A stretch of DNA of 64,000 nt from Armatimonadota bacterium. Its GTDB lineage: Bacteria; Armatimonadota; JADLDR01. The stretch's first letter is position 1. Each line of letters begins with the position of its first letter. The notes under the pieces are model-generated. The model was not told the origin of the DNA, made no database searches, and was given only the letters and a program-made list of their open reading frames with translations. The stretch covers positions 1-64,000 of the forward strand of contig JADLDR010000218.1 of assembly GCA_020846535.1 (NCBI GenBank). Reading direction: 5' to 3'. The position numbers were made by a program, and so were the translations under genes. This document shows positions 51,727-62,038 of this stretch, piece by piece.

Positions 51727-53541
51727 ATGGCATCCGAGGAGTTTCGAGAGCAAGTTCGGGAGCGCAGCGACCTTCTTGAGGTGATTTCCGAGCATGTGGC
51801 CTTGAAGCAGGCCGGACGCCATTACAAAGCCCTCTGCCCTTTTCATTCGGAGAAGACGCCTTCCTTTACGGTCAACCCGGAGGCTCAGGTCTGGAAATGC
51901 TGGGGGTGCGGCCTTTCGGGGGATGTTTTCGCCTTCGTGATGAAGATCGAGAACCTAACCTTCCCGGAGACGCTAGAAAAGCTGGCCGCCCGGGCGGGCA
52001 TCAAGCGTGCCGCCTCCGAAGGCCGCGACCGATCCAATGATGACCGAGACCGCCTCCTCAAGCTGAATGCGATGGCCGTGCAGGTCTACCGGGAGGCGGC
52101 AAAAGAAAACCCGACAGCGGTGGAGTATCTGCGGGAACGCGGCCTGACGCACGACCTGATCGAACGCTTTCAGATCGGCTACGCGCCTCCCACCTGGGAT
52201 TATCTGATCAACCGCCTGATCCGCCGCGGCATCGATCTGGCCGAAGCAGAGCGAGCAGGGCTGGTGGCGGCCCGGCAGGGGCGCTCCGGCTATTACGACC
52301 GCTTTCGCAACCGCATTATCCTGCCCATCTGCGACGCCCTGAACCGGGTCGTGGCGTTCGGGGGCCGGGCGGTGGATGATGCCGTTCCCAAATACCTGAA
52401 CTCCCCGGAAACGCCGGTGTTCAGCAAGAGCCGGGTTCTCTACGGCCTGAACCTGGCCCGGAAGTCCGTCACCGCCCAAGACCGCGTGGTGGTGGTGGAA
52501 GGCTATTTCGATGTCATCGCGGCCCACCAGGCGGGCATCGAACAGGTAGTGGCGACCCTGGGAACCGCACTGACCCCGGAACATTTGAAGGTTCTGAGGC
52601 GCTATACGCAAAACGCGGTGCTGGCCTACGATGCCGATTCCGCCGGAATGGCGGCGGCCCTACGAAGCATTCATCTTTTCGAAGAAAGCGGCGTCCGCCT
52701 GAAGGTGGCCCGCATCACCGAAGGGGAAGACCCCGACAGCCTCATCCGCAAGCAGGGCGGGGCGGCCTTCGAGAGAATTGTTGAAGAAGGCGTTCCGATT
52801 GTGGAATATCGTTTGAGAGCCATCGCCCGCAAGCACGACCTGACCACCGAAAGCGGCAGGACGGGCCTTGTCCGGGAGGCGATCCCGGCGCTGAGGCAGG
52901 TGGTCAGCGACACCGACCAGGAGCGGTATCTCGACCGCTATATTCAATTCCTGCTCCTGCTCAATCCGGAACGCGCCGGGGAGAGGCTGACCCGGATGGC
53001 GGAGGCGATCCGCCGGGAGATATCCCAGCAGATCCAGCGATCCAGCCGGGGCGCAAAGGAGAGCGCGGAGTCTTTTCAGAACACGCGAATGATTTCATCG
53101 GCTCCTTCCGCGCTGGCGAGGGCGGAAAACCAGTTGCTTCAATCGGCAATGGAGAGCGCGGAACGGTGCCAGTGGCTTTTCGGGCAGATCGCCCCCGAAA
53201 CTTTTGTCGATGAGCGCAAGCGGGCGATTGCCGACCTGCTCTGGCAGGTGGCCGCAACCGGCGAGAAACTGGAGACGCAATCTCTAGCGGACCGGCTCGA
53301 ACCGGAAGCCCGGCAGCTTTTTATCGATTTCCTGTCGGAAACCGGCTCGGTTCCCCTCACCGAACCGGAACTCCTGGACTGCATCGAGCGCCTCCGGCAC
53401 TACTGGAAGCGCCACGATATGAAGCGGCTTCAGGAATTGCGCCAGGAAATCGAGGCAGGCAGGCTTTCACGGGATGATCCCAGGTTCCAGGAATATTGGC
53501 AGCTCCGGCTGGAACTACAGGGGTCCCATACCGGGCGGTAG
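51727..53541 (+). CDS. dnaG: DNA primase
   Basis: A 604-residue primase that makes RNA primers for replication. The CHC2 zinc ribbon has Cys37-x2-His40 and Cys58-x2-Cys61. The TOPRIM domain shows [20 protein letters not shown] and [13 protein letters not shown]. The C-terminal region, which binds helicase, is helical and of normal length. ATG 51727 comes close after the preceding gene. Gene order dnaG-rpoD is conserved in many bacteria, and rpoD starts just beyond its stop. Confidence 0.96.
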   Translation: MASEEFREQVRERSDLLEVISEHVALKQAGRHYKALCPFHSEKTPSFTVNPEAQVWKCWGCGLSGDVFAFVMKIENLTFPETLEKLAARAGIKRAASEGRDRSNDDRDRLLKLNAMAVQVYREAAKENPTAVEYLRERGLTHDLIERFQIGYAPPTWDYLINRLIRRGIDLAEAERAGLVAARQGRSGYYDRFRNRIILPICDALNRVVAFGGRAVDDAVPKYLNSPETPVFSKSRVLYGLNLARKSVTAQDRVVVVEGYFDVIAAHQAGIEQVVATLGTALTPEHLKVLRRYTQNAVLAYDADSAGMAAALRSIHLFEESGVRLKVARITEGEDPDSLIRKQGGAAFERIVEEGVPIVEYRLRAIARKHDLTTESGRTGLVREAIPALRQVVSDTDQERYLDRYIQFLLLLNPERAGERLTRMAEAIRREISQQIQRSSRGAKESAESFQNTRMISSAPSALARAENQLLQSAMESAERCQWLFGQIAPETFVDERKRAIADLLWQVAATGEKLETQSLADRLEPEARQLFIDFLSETGSVPLTEPELLDCIERLRHYWKRHDMKRLQELRQEIEAGRLSRDDPRFQEYWQLRLELQGSHTGR

Positions 53542-53569
53542 GGTATGGGAGTTGAAGGAGAAAAACGCT

Positions 53570-54703
53570 GTGTCGCTGGATAGCGCAAAAGAAAACACCG
53601 ATGTTAAGCTTCTGCTGGATCGCGGACGAGAGCGCGGCGTTCTCACCTATGACGAAATCCATGAGATGATCGGCCACCAGGAAGACATGGACGCCGAGCA
53701 GATCGATGATATCCTCCAGACCTTCGCGGACGAAGGCATCCAAGTGGTGGAAAAGCTCCAGGTCAAGGAGATGCCGCTCGACCTTCTGGAACTGACCGGC
53801 CCGCCTGACGACGACCTGCCCCGCGACATCGAGATTCGGGATGAGGATATGGCGACCGTGGAGGGCATCCCGGTGGACGATTCTGTCCGGATGTGGCTCC
53901 GTGCTATCGGAAAAACCCAGCTTCTCTCCCTGCCCGAAGAGATCGCGCTCGCGAAGCGGGTCGAGGCCGGGGACGAAAACGCAAAGATCACCCTCACAGA
54001 AGCGAACCTCCGGCTGGTGGTCAGCATCGCCAAGCGGTACAGCGGAAGAGGGCTTTCCTTCCCTGACCTGATCCAGGAGGGCAATATCGGCCTGATCCGG
54101 GCGGTCGAAAAGTTCGATTACCGGAAAGGGTACAAGTTCAGCACCTATGCCACCTGGTGGATCCGACAGGCCATTACCCGCGCCATCGCCGACCAGGGCC
54201 GCACCATCCGCATTCCGGTGCATATGGTGGAAACGATCAACCGGCTCATCAAGACCAACGGCCAGTTATTACAGAAGTTGGGCCGGGAGCCGACCCTGGA
54301 CGAACTGGCCCGGGCCATGGAGATCCCTGTCGCCCGCGTGAGTGAAATCATCCGTATCGCCCCGGAGCCGCTCTCCCTGGAGACGCCGGTCGGGGAGGAA
54401 GAGGACAGCCATCTGGCCGATTTCATCGAAGACCATGAGGCCGCTTCTCCCTCGGAGGCCGCCGCCAATCTCGTCCTGCGCGAGAAGATTGAGACAGCCC
54501 TGGCAAAACTGACCGAGCGGGAGCGCGATGTCTTGAAGATGCGCTTCGGGCTGGAAGACGGCTGCTCGCATACCCTGGAGGAAGTGGGTCGCCACTTCAA
54601 TGTCACCCGCGAGCGCATCCGGCAGATCGAGGCCAAAGCCCTCAAAAAGCTCAGGCATCCGAACCGCAAACGGGAACTGGAGGAATACCTGGAGAAAAGT
54701 TGA
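53570..54703 (+). CDS. rpoD: Primary sigma factor RpoD (sigma-70/SigA)
   Basis: A 377-residue housekeeping sigma factor. Region 1.1-like sequence ([20 protein letters not shown]) is followed by region 1.2 ([20 protein letters not shown]), region 2 with [20 protein letters not shown], region 3 and region 4 ending in [20 protein letters not shown]. It would recognise the TTGACA/TATAAT promoters seen throughout this window. The GTG start at 53570 follows AAGGAG. It lies 28 bases after dnaG, and a CAT tRNA starts three bases after its stop. Confidence 0.96.
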   Translation: MSLDSAKENTDVKLLLDRGRERGVLTYDEIHEMIGHQEDMDAEQIDDILQTFADEGIQVVEKLQVKEMPLDLLELTGPPDDDLPRDIEIRDEDMATVEGIPVDDSVRMWLRAIGKTQLLSLPEEIALAKRVEAGDENAKITLTEANLRLVVSIAKRYSGRGLSFPDLIQEGNIGLIRAVEKFDYRKGYKFSTYATWWIRQAITRAIADQGRTIRIPVHMVETINRLIKTNGQLLQKLGREPTLDELARAMEIPVARVSEIIRIAPEPLSLETPVGEEEDSHLADFIEDHEAASPSEAAANLVLREKIETALAKLTERERDVLKMRFGLEDGCSHTLEEVGRHFNVTRERIRQIEAKALKKLRHPNRKRELEEYLEKS

Positions 54704-54706
54704 ATC

Positions 54707-54781
54707 GGGCTCATAGCTCAGCGGCAGAGCAACCGGCTCATAACCGGTAGCGCGTTGGTTCGAATCCAACTGGGCCCACCA
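54707..54781 (+). tRNA. tRNA with CAT anticodon (Met elongator, or Ile2)
   Basis: GGGCTCA pairs with TGGGCCC, the anticodon loop CTCATAA gives CAT, the T-arm holds GTTCGAATC, and CCA is encoded at 54779-54781. CAT can mean elongator Met or lysidine-modified Ile; sequence alone does not decide here. It starts three bases after the rpoD stop. Confidence 0.93.
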
Positions 54782-54842
54782 TATATTGTGAGAGGAATTT
54801 AAGGCAATCTCCAGAGTACCACAGATAAGCAGCAACCGTAAG

Positions 54843-54975
54843 TCAATGCAGTCTGCGAGGAACGAAGCGACGTGGCAATCTCCAACGTAGCCAATGCATG
54901 CGGAGGCTATACTGGCTGGCGTTACGCTGGAGATGGCTTCGTCGCTTCGTTCCTCGCAGACTGCATCGCTGGGCA
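54843..54975. repeat. Dispersed palindromic repeat, family A
   Basis: GCAGTCTGCGAGGAACGAAG and GCGACGTGGCAATCTCCAAC face GCTGGAGATGGCTTCGTCGC and TTCGTTCCTCGCAGACTGCA. It is one of the best-preserved copies. The gap from 54782 to 55082 has no other content. Confidence 0.75.
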
Positions 54976-55082
54976 TTTTCTTTTCACCCGATCCAGGATT
55001 TTCGCCGATATAGCACGATGTGGATCGGAAAGCCTTGGCTATGTAGGCGTTCTTTCCTCTTACTAAGCGGTTGCCTCCCCCC

Positions 55083-55352
55083 TCACGAAAACCCCGTAAA
55101 CTCCCCCGTAGCCGCCTGCCATTCGGCATCGCTCCGGTCCACGCGGGCCATCAGGGGGCCTTCTTCCAGAGCGTTCCGGAAGAGCAGAAGGACGCTCTCC
55201 TCGCCTTCGGCGACTGCCTCGACCTTGCCATCGGGCCGGTTTCGCACCCAGCCGGAGACGCCCAGACGAACGGCGTTCTGGCGGGCGAAGTGGCGGTATC
55301 CGACGCCCTGCACCCGCCCGTATATCTTCATATGGAGGCGTTTATGCGGCAT
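55083..55352 (-). CDS. acyP: Acylphosphatase
   Basis: An 89-residue acylphosphatase that hydrolyses carboxyl-phosphate bonds. The signature GRVQGVGYRHF has the phosphate-binding Arg20, and GWVRNRPDG the catalytic Asn38. Length and the ferredoxin-like fold pattern are normal. The ATG at 55352 follows AGAAGGG. It lies close after a broken HDOD gene on the same strand. Confidence 0.95.
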   Translation of the reverse strand: MPHKRLHMKIYGRVQGVGYRHFARQNAVRLGVSGWVRNRPDGKVEAVAEGEESVLLLFRNALEEGPLMARVDRSDAEWQAATGEFTGFS

Positions 55353-55369
55353 ATGGACCCTTCTGCCGA

Positions 55370-56071
55370 TCACAGGCCGAACGCGGCCCCGACCTCTTCG
55401 GCTTCCTTGAGGATCACCTGGCCGATGGGATCGAACTGAGCCAGAGGGATTTGAAGGGCTTCGAGGAGCCTTTCATCCATCGGCATCGGCACTTCGCCAT
55501 GGATCGGCGGAAAGCCGTATTGATAGGCCAGATGGTCGACCTCATGGATGAAGAGCGTGATTGCATATGCCTCCTGATCCCGGGACGGATGATGATAGGC
55601 GATGGCATTGCGAATCATGTCGGGAAGCTGCCACTTTTCGGCAGCCATCCGGCCTATCTCGGCGTGGCTGGCCCCGAGCGTGCTTTCCTCCACCAGATAG
55701 AGCGGGCGGCTAGTTCGCTGGGACTCCTCGATGGCCTGGATCATCTCTTCGGTCAGAAACACATCCGCCACCAGCCGCCCGATATCGTGCATCAGGCCTG
55801 CGATGGAGACTTCCTCGCTTTTGGGATGCTTGCGGATGCGGGCAAGAATCTTAGCGCCCAAGGACACGGCCAGGCTATGCTTTCAGAACCGCTGCCGGTC
55901 GAAAAACGACCCCTGCGGTTTGGCGGAAAGCAAGCCCTGGAACGAGATTCCCTATGGTATGGGATCATCGGCCAGACGCATCACCTCAGACAACACCGTC
56001 GGCAAGGCAGGCAGGCTCGAAAGCCGAGCCAGTCTTACCTCCAGGTTGTTGATTCTAAAAGATTCACCCAT
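55370..56071 (-). pseudogene. Truncated HDOD-domain signalling protein
   Basis: ATG 56071 opens RLARLSSLPALPTVLSEVMR, the start of an HDOD domain (an output domain in stress or two-component signalling). An in-frame TAG follows after ADDPIP. Sequence then resumes as FFDRQRF, a TGA where family members have Trp, and KHSLAVSLGAKILARI. The middle of the domain, which is normally more than 60 residues long, is missing. The C-terminal half (GLMHDIGRLVADVFL, HHPSRDQEAYAITLF) is open. Two stops and the deletion show a pseudogene. Confidence 0.8.
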
Positions 56072-56167
56072 TAGTACACTTTTCTGCAATTGATTTGGAT
56101 TGGGGGGCCCCCGAAACCCTATGCTCTCGATAACAGGGCCGCTCCGGGGAGCGGCCCTGATCTATTT

Positions 56168-56710
56168 TTATTTCCCTTTCGTGACGGTCACCCGCTTCAT
56201 GCGGTCTCCGACCCGGATCTTATCGACAACATCCATGCCCTTGACGACCTTGCCGAAGACGGTATATTTCCCGTCCAGAAACGGGGCCGGGGCCAGACAG
56301 ATATAAAACTGGCTTCCGGCAGAATCCGGGGCGCTTGTTTTCGCCATCGCCACGCTGCCGCGTGCGTGCTTCAGGTCGTTATATTCATCTTTGATCGTCC
56401 ATCCCGGCCCGCCGGTTCCGTTCCCGTTGGGATCACCGCCCTGGGCCACGAATCCGGGTTCGACCCGGTGGAAGGTCACGCCGTCATAGAACTTCTTGTT
56501 GATCAGCTTGATGAAATTGACGACGGTTCCCGGAGAGGCCTTCGGGTACAGCTCGATGATAATTTTGCCGCCCTTTTGCATCTCGATGGTCGCAACAGGG
56601 TTCTTCATCTTCGCCTTTTTGGGCGCAGGCCTGGCCTCCTTCGCCCACACCCCGGCGACAAGCGCCAGGCAGAGCCATAGAGACAATAGAAGCGTTGATG
56701 TGCGTTTCAA
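56168..56710 (-). CDS. Exported cyclophilin-type peptidyl-prolyl isomerase
   Basis: A 180-residue PPIase with a signal peptide ([17 protein letters not shown]). The cyclophilin core shows [58 protein letters not shown] and [13 protein letters not shown], including the active-site Arg in FHRV. It would help proteins fold in the periplasm. It is followed by a separate aldolase gene on the same strand; whether they share a promoter is not clear. Confidence 0.95.
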   Translation of the reverse strand: MKRTSTLLLSLWLCLALVAGVWAKEARPAPKKAKMKNPVATIEMQKGGKIIIELYPKASPGTVVNFIKLINKKFYDGVTFHRVEPGFVAQGGDPNGNGTGGPGWTIKDEYNDLKHARGSVAMAKTSAPDSAGSQFYICLAPAPFLDGKYTVFGKVVKGMDVVDKIRVGDRMKRVTVTKGK

Positions 56711-56739
56711 GAGTGCCTCCTTGATAATGGATGGGATCG

Positions 56740-57363
56740 TTATTTCAGGTCCAGCAATTGCTGGACCTGTTCGTCGGTGAGGGATTGAGCGCCGCCCAGC
56801 GTCCGGGCCGTAAGGGCGACCTGGGCCGAATGCTCCAGAATTTCCATTTTATAGTAGGCGTCCCAGAGGTCTTTTCCGTAGGTTAGCGCGCCGTGGTTCG
56901 CCAGCAGGATGGCTTCAGCTATCGGGAGGAAGGACCGGATCGAATCGGGCACTTCGTCGGTGGACGGCGTGGCATAGGGAGCCAGAGGGATCGGGCCGAG
57001 GGTCGGGACAACCTCGGTGAGAATGGGCTGATCGAGGGCCTGACCCGCTACCGCAAAGGCCGTTGCGGTGACCGGATGGGCATGCATCACGGCCACGATA
57101 TCGGGCCTTGCTTCATAAACGGCGATGTGCATCTTGATTTCCGAGGAGGCTTTTCCGTCCCCCTCCAGAGTGTTTCCCTGGAAATCCACCTTCACCATCA
57201 TGTCGGGCGTCATGAAGCCCTTGCTGACGCCCGTAGGAGTGGCTATAACCATATTATCGGCAAGTTTCACGGAAAAATTACCCGCATTGGCGGCCACCAT
57301 ATTGCGCTGCCACAGCCTGCGGCCAATCTCCACCATGATTTCACGCTGGGTTTGTTCGTTCAT
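56740..57363 (-). CDS. Class II aldolase (L-fuculose-phosphate aldolase family)
   Basis: A 207-residue zinc aldolase. NAGNFSVKL and [10 protein letters not shown] provide the first ligands, and [11 protein letters not shown] a third. An upstream acidic residue in [11 protein letters not shown] is typical of the active-site entry. It cleaves a phosphorylated deoxy sugar to a triose and lactaldehyde, or acts on a related sugar. The ATG at 57363 has a weak site (GCGAGGG). The dehydrogenase upstream, 106 bases away on the same strand, may be its partner in sugar breakdown. Confidence 0.88.
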   Translation of the reverse strand: MNEQTQREIMVEIGRRLWQRNMVAANAGNFSVKLADNMVIATPTGVSKGFMTPDMMVKVDFQGNTLEGDGKASSEIKMHIAVYEARPDIVAVMHAHPVTATAFAVAGQALDQPILTEVVPTLGPIPLAPYATPSTDEVPDSIRSFLPIAEAILLANHGALTYGKDLWDAYYKMEILEHSAQVALTARTLGGAQSLTDEQVQQLLDLK

Positions 57364-57469
57364 GGCCCTCGCTTCGAGGCCGCGCCGGGAATACGGCCAT
57401 TCGCCGGACGGCCCCTCCGAAAGACGCGCAGGGGCGTATAAAGCCATGCGCCCCTTAGAATACAAGCCG

Positions 57470-58435
57470 CTACCCTTCCACCTGCGCCGGCTGGCCGGTG
57501 GCGGCGGATTCGTTGATGGCTAACGAGACAGCAAGAGATTTGAGGGCATCCTCATAGGGGGAGCGGATCCGGCTGCCGTCCCCGCTCAGGATGGCATCGA
57601 TAAAGGTCTGATCCTCGCGGATGGTGGGGTTGTTCGTGTTGCGGATGTCCTCGGTGCGGCCCGATTGGATGACTTTCAGGCCGCCGCTGATCTCCAGAAT
57701 CGTATCAGGGGCGATCAGATGGAGGCCCACCGTATAGCCCATCTTGAGAAGGCAGGTGTTGGAAATGGTGGCGACCACGCCGCTCTTGAATTTCAGGATG
57801 ACGCTTCCGACATCGCTGACATCGAAATCGGGCACATCGCCCAGCGCCCGGGTGGCCGTGGCGGCATAGACCGTTTCCACCTCCCCGCCGAAGTAGCGGG
57901 CGAGATCGACGATATGGGTGGTCTGCTCCACGAACTGGCCGCCCGATTCGGCCATCACGCGCCACCAGTGAACGCCCGGCATCCCGCCCATCCAGTAACC
58001 GAGCATCATCCCCAGAGTCTTGCCTGCCAGGATCTCTTTGGCCCGGTCGGTCACTTCCATATTCCGCCAGTGGTAGCCCACGCCTGCGAGTACCCCGTTG
58101 TCCTGCACCGCCTTCAAAATCTCCCGCGCTTTGGTCAGGGTGGTGGCGATGGGCTTTTCCACAAAGATATGGACGCCCTTTCGGGCCGCCGCGATCTCCT
58201 GGTCGGTGTGGGCGAAGGGGGGCAGGGCGATCCAGGCGGCCTGAAGCGATTCCCTGTCCAGCATTTCATAGTAATCGGTGTAGGCTTTTCCGCCGAATTT
58301 CTCGGCGGCAGCCGCGGCACGGGAGGCGTCGATATCGCAGAACGCCACCATCTCCGCCCCTTTGACCTCTTTCATGCAGTTCATGTGGTGATTGGCGATC
58401 CCGCCGCACCCGATAAAGCCGACTCGAACCGACAT
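57470..58435 (-). CDS. Gfo/Idh/MocA family oxidoreductase
   Basis: A 321-residue dehydrogenase with GFIGCGGIANHHMNCM at the N-terminus and HIFVEKPIATTL as the catalytic Lys motif. Aromatic-rich YHWRNMEVTDRAKEILAGK and MGGMPGVHWWRVMAESGGQF begin the substrate domain. It is similar in plan to the protein at 3138-4139. ATG 58435 follows AAAGGAGG. The class II aldolase gene is next downstream. The substrate is unknown. Confidence 0.92.
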   Translation of the reverse strand: MSVRVGFIGCGGIANHHMNCMKEVKGAEMVAFCDIDASRAAAAAEKFGGKAYTDYYEMLDRESLQAAWIALPPFAHTDQEIAAARKGVHIFVEKPIATTLTKAREILKAVQDNGVLAGVGYHWRNMEVTDRAKEILAGKTLGMMLGYWMGGMPGVHWWRVMAESGGQFVEQTTHIVDLARYFGGEVETVYAATATRALGDVPDFDVSDVGSVILKFKSGVVATISNTCLLKMGYTVGLHLIAPDTILEISGGLKVIQSGRTEDIRNTNNPTIREDQTFIDAILSGDGSRIRSPYEDALKSLAVSLAINESAATGQPAQVEG

Positions 58436-58544
58436 AAGGGTAAGCCTCCTTTAAGGAAATTGATGCCGCCTCCAGTATACACCAGGCGGGCGCGAATAGT
58501 CAAGCCGAAAAATTCATTCTCCCTGCGCGGTGACCGGGCGTTGG

Positions 58545-58860
58545 CAAAGCACCTCACCCTCTTCCCCTTCTCCTGGACGCCCCTTCGGGGCTAGGCAGCC
58601 GGTTGGAGGAAAAGGGCGCTTTCCCCTGGGGCGGGCCGTAGGGGCGAACCTCGTGTTCGCCCGGAAAAAGGCTTGGTCCAGGGCAGGGCGAACACAAGGT
58701 TCGCCCCTACAGGTCGGACAGGACGGCTCCAGAACGGAACGTTGCCTCTAACCGGCTGCTTAAAAGAGAGGGAACCGGCCTGCCCCACCCGCTCCGGTCG
58801 CCAAGCTCCCTCCATCTGTGCCCAGGAGAGGGAGGGCCGGGGTGGGTGAGGTGCTTTTTC
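58545..58860. repeat. Dispersed repeat family C, long copy
   Basis: The 540-base gap before the next gene contains this repeat. GCAGCCGGTT and AACCGGCTGC bound its core. Inside, GTAGGGGCGAACC and its inverse GGTTCGCCCCTAC form a nested palindrome. A second long copy lies at 63448-63740. There is no open frame of note. Confidence 0.8.
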
Positions 58861-58974
58861 TCACAGTCCTGATAAAAAAGAGGAGTAGCTCGATACCGCT
58901 ACCCCTCTAACGTTCTGTTCCGTAACCAGACTTGCCCTTACACGGCGGCCAGTTCCATTTTTCACACTCGATTC

Positions 58975-60768
58975 TCAATCCTCCGAAGGCGGCAAAAACA
59001 CCAGTTGAAACGGCGCGTCCGCAGCGAACTCTCCCGCTGCCCGTTCGATCCTGACGACGCTGTTCAGGATCGCCTCCGGTTCGGGAGCGAATGGCTCCTG
59101 GGAGGCTGCGCCGATCAGCGCCTGGCGCTGCTGCGGGTTCAGCGCCTGTGCGGGCAGGCCGCAGGTTTTCAGGGCATCCTTTTGCGCCGGGGGCAGGGAG
59201 GCGTAAAACAGCAGCAGGCTGCGCTGGCTCTGGAGGTGCTTACCGATCCTATTCCACATGATGGTATCGCTCTCCCTTTCGGCCCGAAGCTCGCGCAAGC
59301 CGATCCGCACCTGGTCCGGCGACAGCGCGGCGGCCATTTCAGCGTAAATATCCAGGTCAGGGGATGGAAAGCCCTGCCTGACGCTGCCGACGGCTTGCAC
59401 CCACCGGCGGAGCCAGCGATTGGGGATTTGAAAAGCGTCGTCGCGATACCACCGGTTGTTGCGCCAGAGCAGAGCGCCCCGGTGGGCCTTCCAGCTATAG
59501 TCGAATCGCTTGGCGAAGATAGCGCAGACCTGCTCGACAGGCTGGTCCCGAATCGCTGACGTCGTGGAGGTCAGCGTCATGCGCTGTGTATAGTAATCGG
59601 CGATGACCGGTATCTCCGCTTTTTCAGCGATCTGGGCCAGCAGTCCCGGCAAAGGGATGGGCCTCGGCATCGCTCCTTTTTCGCGAAGCTCAATGGTGAT
59701 GTTCTTTTCCGGCAGCCCGGAAGGCGGCTTGGCGGGAGGCCAGAAGGTCTGCCGGTTCGCCTCCGCCAGCTTCTCGATCAGCCGGGCGGCCTCCTTGCCG
59801 AATTGCTTTTCCAGCGCCTCTTCCCCTGTCTTCGCGAGCCGTTCCAGCGGTCGATGATCGGTATATTGAGTCACAATTCGCAGCGAATCATCCGGCGCGT
59901 CCACAAAAAGGGCGTCGGCCCGTATTTGAACCTCGGAGCCGGGAACCCGCATGTGCAGGTCGATCATACCGTTTCGATTGGTGAACCCGACGACCGCTTT
60001 CGATACGGCCTGGGGATCGGGCAAGGGATAGGGAACCTCCCGGCCTTCCCTTTCCCGGATGACCTCATTGTTGGCGGCAATCACCCCGGCCAGCGCCTTT
60101 TGCGCTTCCGCAGGCAGGCTGGCGGCCCGGAACCACTCCGAGGGGGCCAAAGGCGGATAGTATCCCGGTTGTTCGATTCGGGTTTGCCGGATCACCCGAT
60201 TCCGGTAGCTGTCCGGCAGGAACGCCATCATCCGGGCCGCCTGCCGCCGCATCGGTGTCTCGTCCGGCCCGCTGCTTTCGCTGCTGCGCTGAGCCGCCTG
60301 GCCCCATTGCACGCGCTCCTCCCAGTGCGCCCGCTGGTATCGCTGCACGATCTCATCGGCCAGGGCCATCAATTTCTCTACATCCTTCCACCAGGCCCGG
60401 CGCTTGGCAAGCATTTCCTCATCCGGGTTGAAGCGATATTGCTTCTTGTCGCCCTCGCCCTGCGCGGCCCATTCACCGGGGAGCCATTCTGCCAGGCAGG
60501 ACATCAGATCGCCCAACGGGTAGTCTTTGACCGCGAGCAGCACTTTCTGGTCTGCGCAGGCGGCGCTACAGGAGAGCGGCACGCCGGTCTGTTTTCGACA
60601 TGCCTTCAGCAGATCCGACAGGGACTCTCCCTGGAGCGTCAAGGTGACCTTTTGGGCCAGCCGGGAATCCTCCTCTTTCTGCCCGGCGGTCTCCTGCTGG
60701 CCCAGGCAAAAGGGAGTCAGAACGCACCCGACCGCTACGGCTGCATACAGAATAGAGCGGCTTCGCAT
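58975..60768 (-). CDS. Exported protein with STN/secretin-like N-terminal domain
   Basis: A 597-residue protein with a signal peptide (ILYAAVAVGCVLTPFCLGQQ). The N-terminal module LTLQGESLSDLLKACRKQTG then AVKDYPLGDLMSCLAEW is the pattern of STN domains of secretins and TonB-dependent receptors. A second STN-like stretch appears later (IPLPGLLAQIAEKAEIPVIA). The rest is unlike known families in my reading. ATG 60768 follows AAAGGAGG. It ends a run of minus-strand genes with an ECF sigma factor at the front. Confidence 0.7.
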   Translation of the reverse strand: MRSRSILYAAVAVGCVLTPFCLGQQETAGQKEEDSRLAQKVTLTLQGESLSDLLKACRKQTGVPLSCSAACADQKVLLAVKDYPLGDLMSCLAEWLPGEWAAQGEGDKKQYRFNPDEEMLAKRRAWWKDVEKLMALADEIVQRYQRAHWEERVQWGQAAQRSSESSGPDETPMRRQAARMMAFLPDSYRNRVIRQTRIEQPGYYPPLAPSEWFRAASLPAEAQKALAGVIAANNEVIREREGREVPYPLPDPQAVSKAVVGFTNRNGMIDLHMRVPGSEVQIRADALFVDAPDDSLRIVTQYTDHRPLERLAKTGEEALEKQFGKEAARLIEKLAEANRQTFWPPAKPPSGLPEKNITIELREKGAMPRPIPLPGLLAQIAEKAEIPVIADYYTQRMTLTSTTSAIRDQPVEQVCAIFAKRFDYSWKAHRGALLWRNNRWYRDDAFQIPNRWLRRWVQAVGSVRQGFPSPDLDIYAEMAAALSPDQVRIGLRELRAERESDTIMWNRIGKHLQSQRSLLLFYASLPPAQKDALKTCGLPAQALNPQQRQALIGAASQEPFAPEPEAILNSVVRIERAAGEFAADAPFQLVFLPPSED

Positions 60769-60917
60769 GGGGCCTCCTTTGGGGGAGTTGTTGAGCAACT
60801 GTACAGGGCTTTCAGTTCAAAGGGCGACCCATGGGGTCGCCCTCTATCACGGTCCCGAATCTCTCTCAAGCGATAGTGCGTTACATTTGATCTTGTTCGC
60901 CTTCTTTCCTACCGATC

Positions 60918-61961
60918 TTAAAATGCTGTCGCCATGCCGCTGTGCAGCCTCCCATAGCATGTATAGCGGACTTTGCCGTTAGGACCCAGCATCATCTCGA
61001 CCCGCTCCAGGCTGAACGGATCGATGCGATGCTCCATGCCCTGTTTTTCAGCCATCTGATTCACTTGACCAGCCATTCTTCGGATGAGTTCCTGCTGCTC
61101 GTAGGTCAGGGTCGAGGCTGACAAGGTGATTTTGCCCTGGGCACGAAGGGCGGCTAATCGCTCCTCCCCCAGGCTCTCCAGCAGCGAATCCCGGATATCG
61201 TCCCGAAGCTGTACAAATGACCCGACCTCTTTGTCTTTCATCTCTTTGACATAGTCATCCAGCGCCTGCTGCTCCAGACGCTTGTTCTGGATGTCCTGGT
61301 ATAGCACATAGGTGTTCCCTTGCTTGTGCCACCTGGCTCTCAAAGCGTTCGCCAGGCTCTCCCTGAAGGTTGCCAGACTCACCTTGTGCAGGAAAAGCGT
61401 CGCCCGCCGCGATGCCAGCTCCCGCTCCACCCGCATTTGGACCTGGCTCTCCTCAGCCACACTTCGGACCAGTTCGGCTGTCAGCGCGCTTCGCGCCTTC
61501 ACGGTCAGCAGAGGCGGCTTGGCCCCGGACTCCATCTGCACCCGGATGGGATGCGTCAGATGGTCCGGATGGCTTCGCTTCGTGTCCCGAATCGTCTGCT
61601 TGACAAACTCTTTGGGGATCCATTTCTTCAGGAACCACTGCCGGTATTGCCAGACATAGACCTTGCTCTCACGATCCGCTTGGACCTGGTAGCCGAGTGT
61701 CTCGGCCGCGGAGTGCATTTTCTCTGGCAGCGCCTTGCCTTTCAAGGGCACATGATGCCAGAAGTTCATCTCCACGTAGGTATCGGCCACGACGTTGACG
61801 CCTGAACGCGCAAAATGTTCCAACACATCGTCCACATGGACGCTTCGCAGGATTTGTGAACCAGGGGAGGGATCTGGCTGGGCAGTAGCACAAAAAGTAA
61901 TCATGTTAGCAAAAATAAAGCTACCTATAAAATAAATTTTTCCCATTTTCCAGCGTATCAT
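60918..61961 (-). CDS. Exported protein, related in design to its neighbour
   Basis: A 347-residue protein with a signal peptide (YFIGSFIFANMITFCATAQ). ILRSVHVDDVLEHFARSGVN resembles the STN-like pattern of the gene at 58975-60768. A second such stretch occurs near LHKVSLATFRESLANALRAR. The middle is helical and charged. The function is unknown. Its GGGGAGGG ribosome site precedes ATG 61961. It lies between the ECF sigma/exported pair and the larger STN-like gene. Confidence 0.65.
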   Translation of the reverse strand: MIRWKMGKIYFIGSFIFANMITFCATAQPDPSPGSQILRSVHVDDVLEHFARSGVNVVADTYVEMNFWHHVPLKGKALPEKMHSAAETLGYQVQADRESKVYVWQYRQWFLKKWIPKEFVKQTIRDTKRSHPDHLTHPIRVQMESGAKPPLLTVKARSALTAELVRSVAEESQVQMRVERELASRRATLFLHKVSLATFRESLANALRARWHKQGNTYVLYQDIQNKRLEQQALDDYVKEMKDKEVGSFVQLRDDIRDSLLESLGEERLAALRAQGKITLSASTLTYEQQELIRRMAGQVNQMAEKQGMEHRIDPFSLERVEMMLGPNGKVRYTCYGRLHSGMATAF

Positions 61962-62038
61962 TTCACCCTCCCCACCTAAATATAGCAGGTATACTCTAAA
62001 TTATGATTTAGGGTATGCCTGATGGCAGCTAATCTTAC

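Noticed and set aside
32199-55897. Recoding of UGA as Trp or of other UGAs as Sec
   Set aside because: The stops in the DUF4832, glycosidase and HDOD genes come with frameshifts, deletions or UAG, and intact genes use UGA as a normal stop. The positions match Trp, not Cys.
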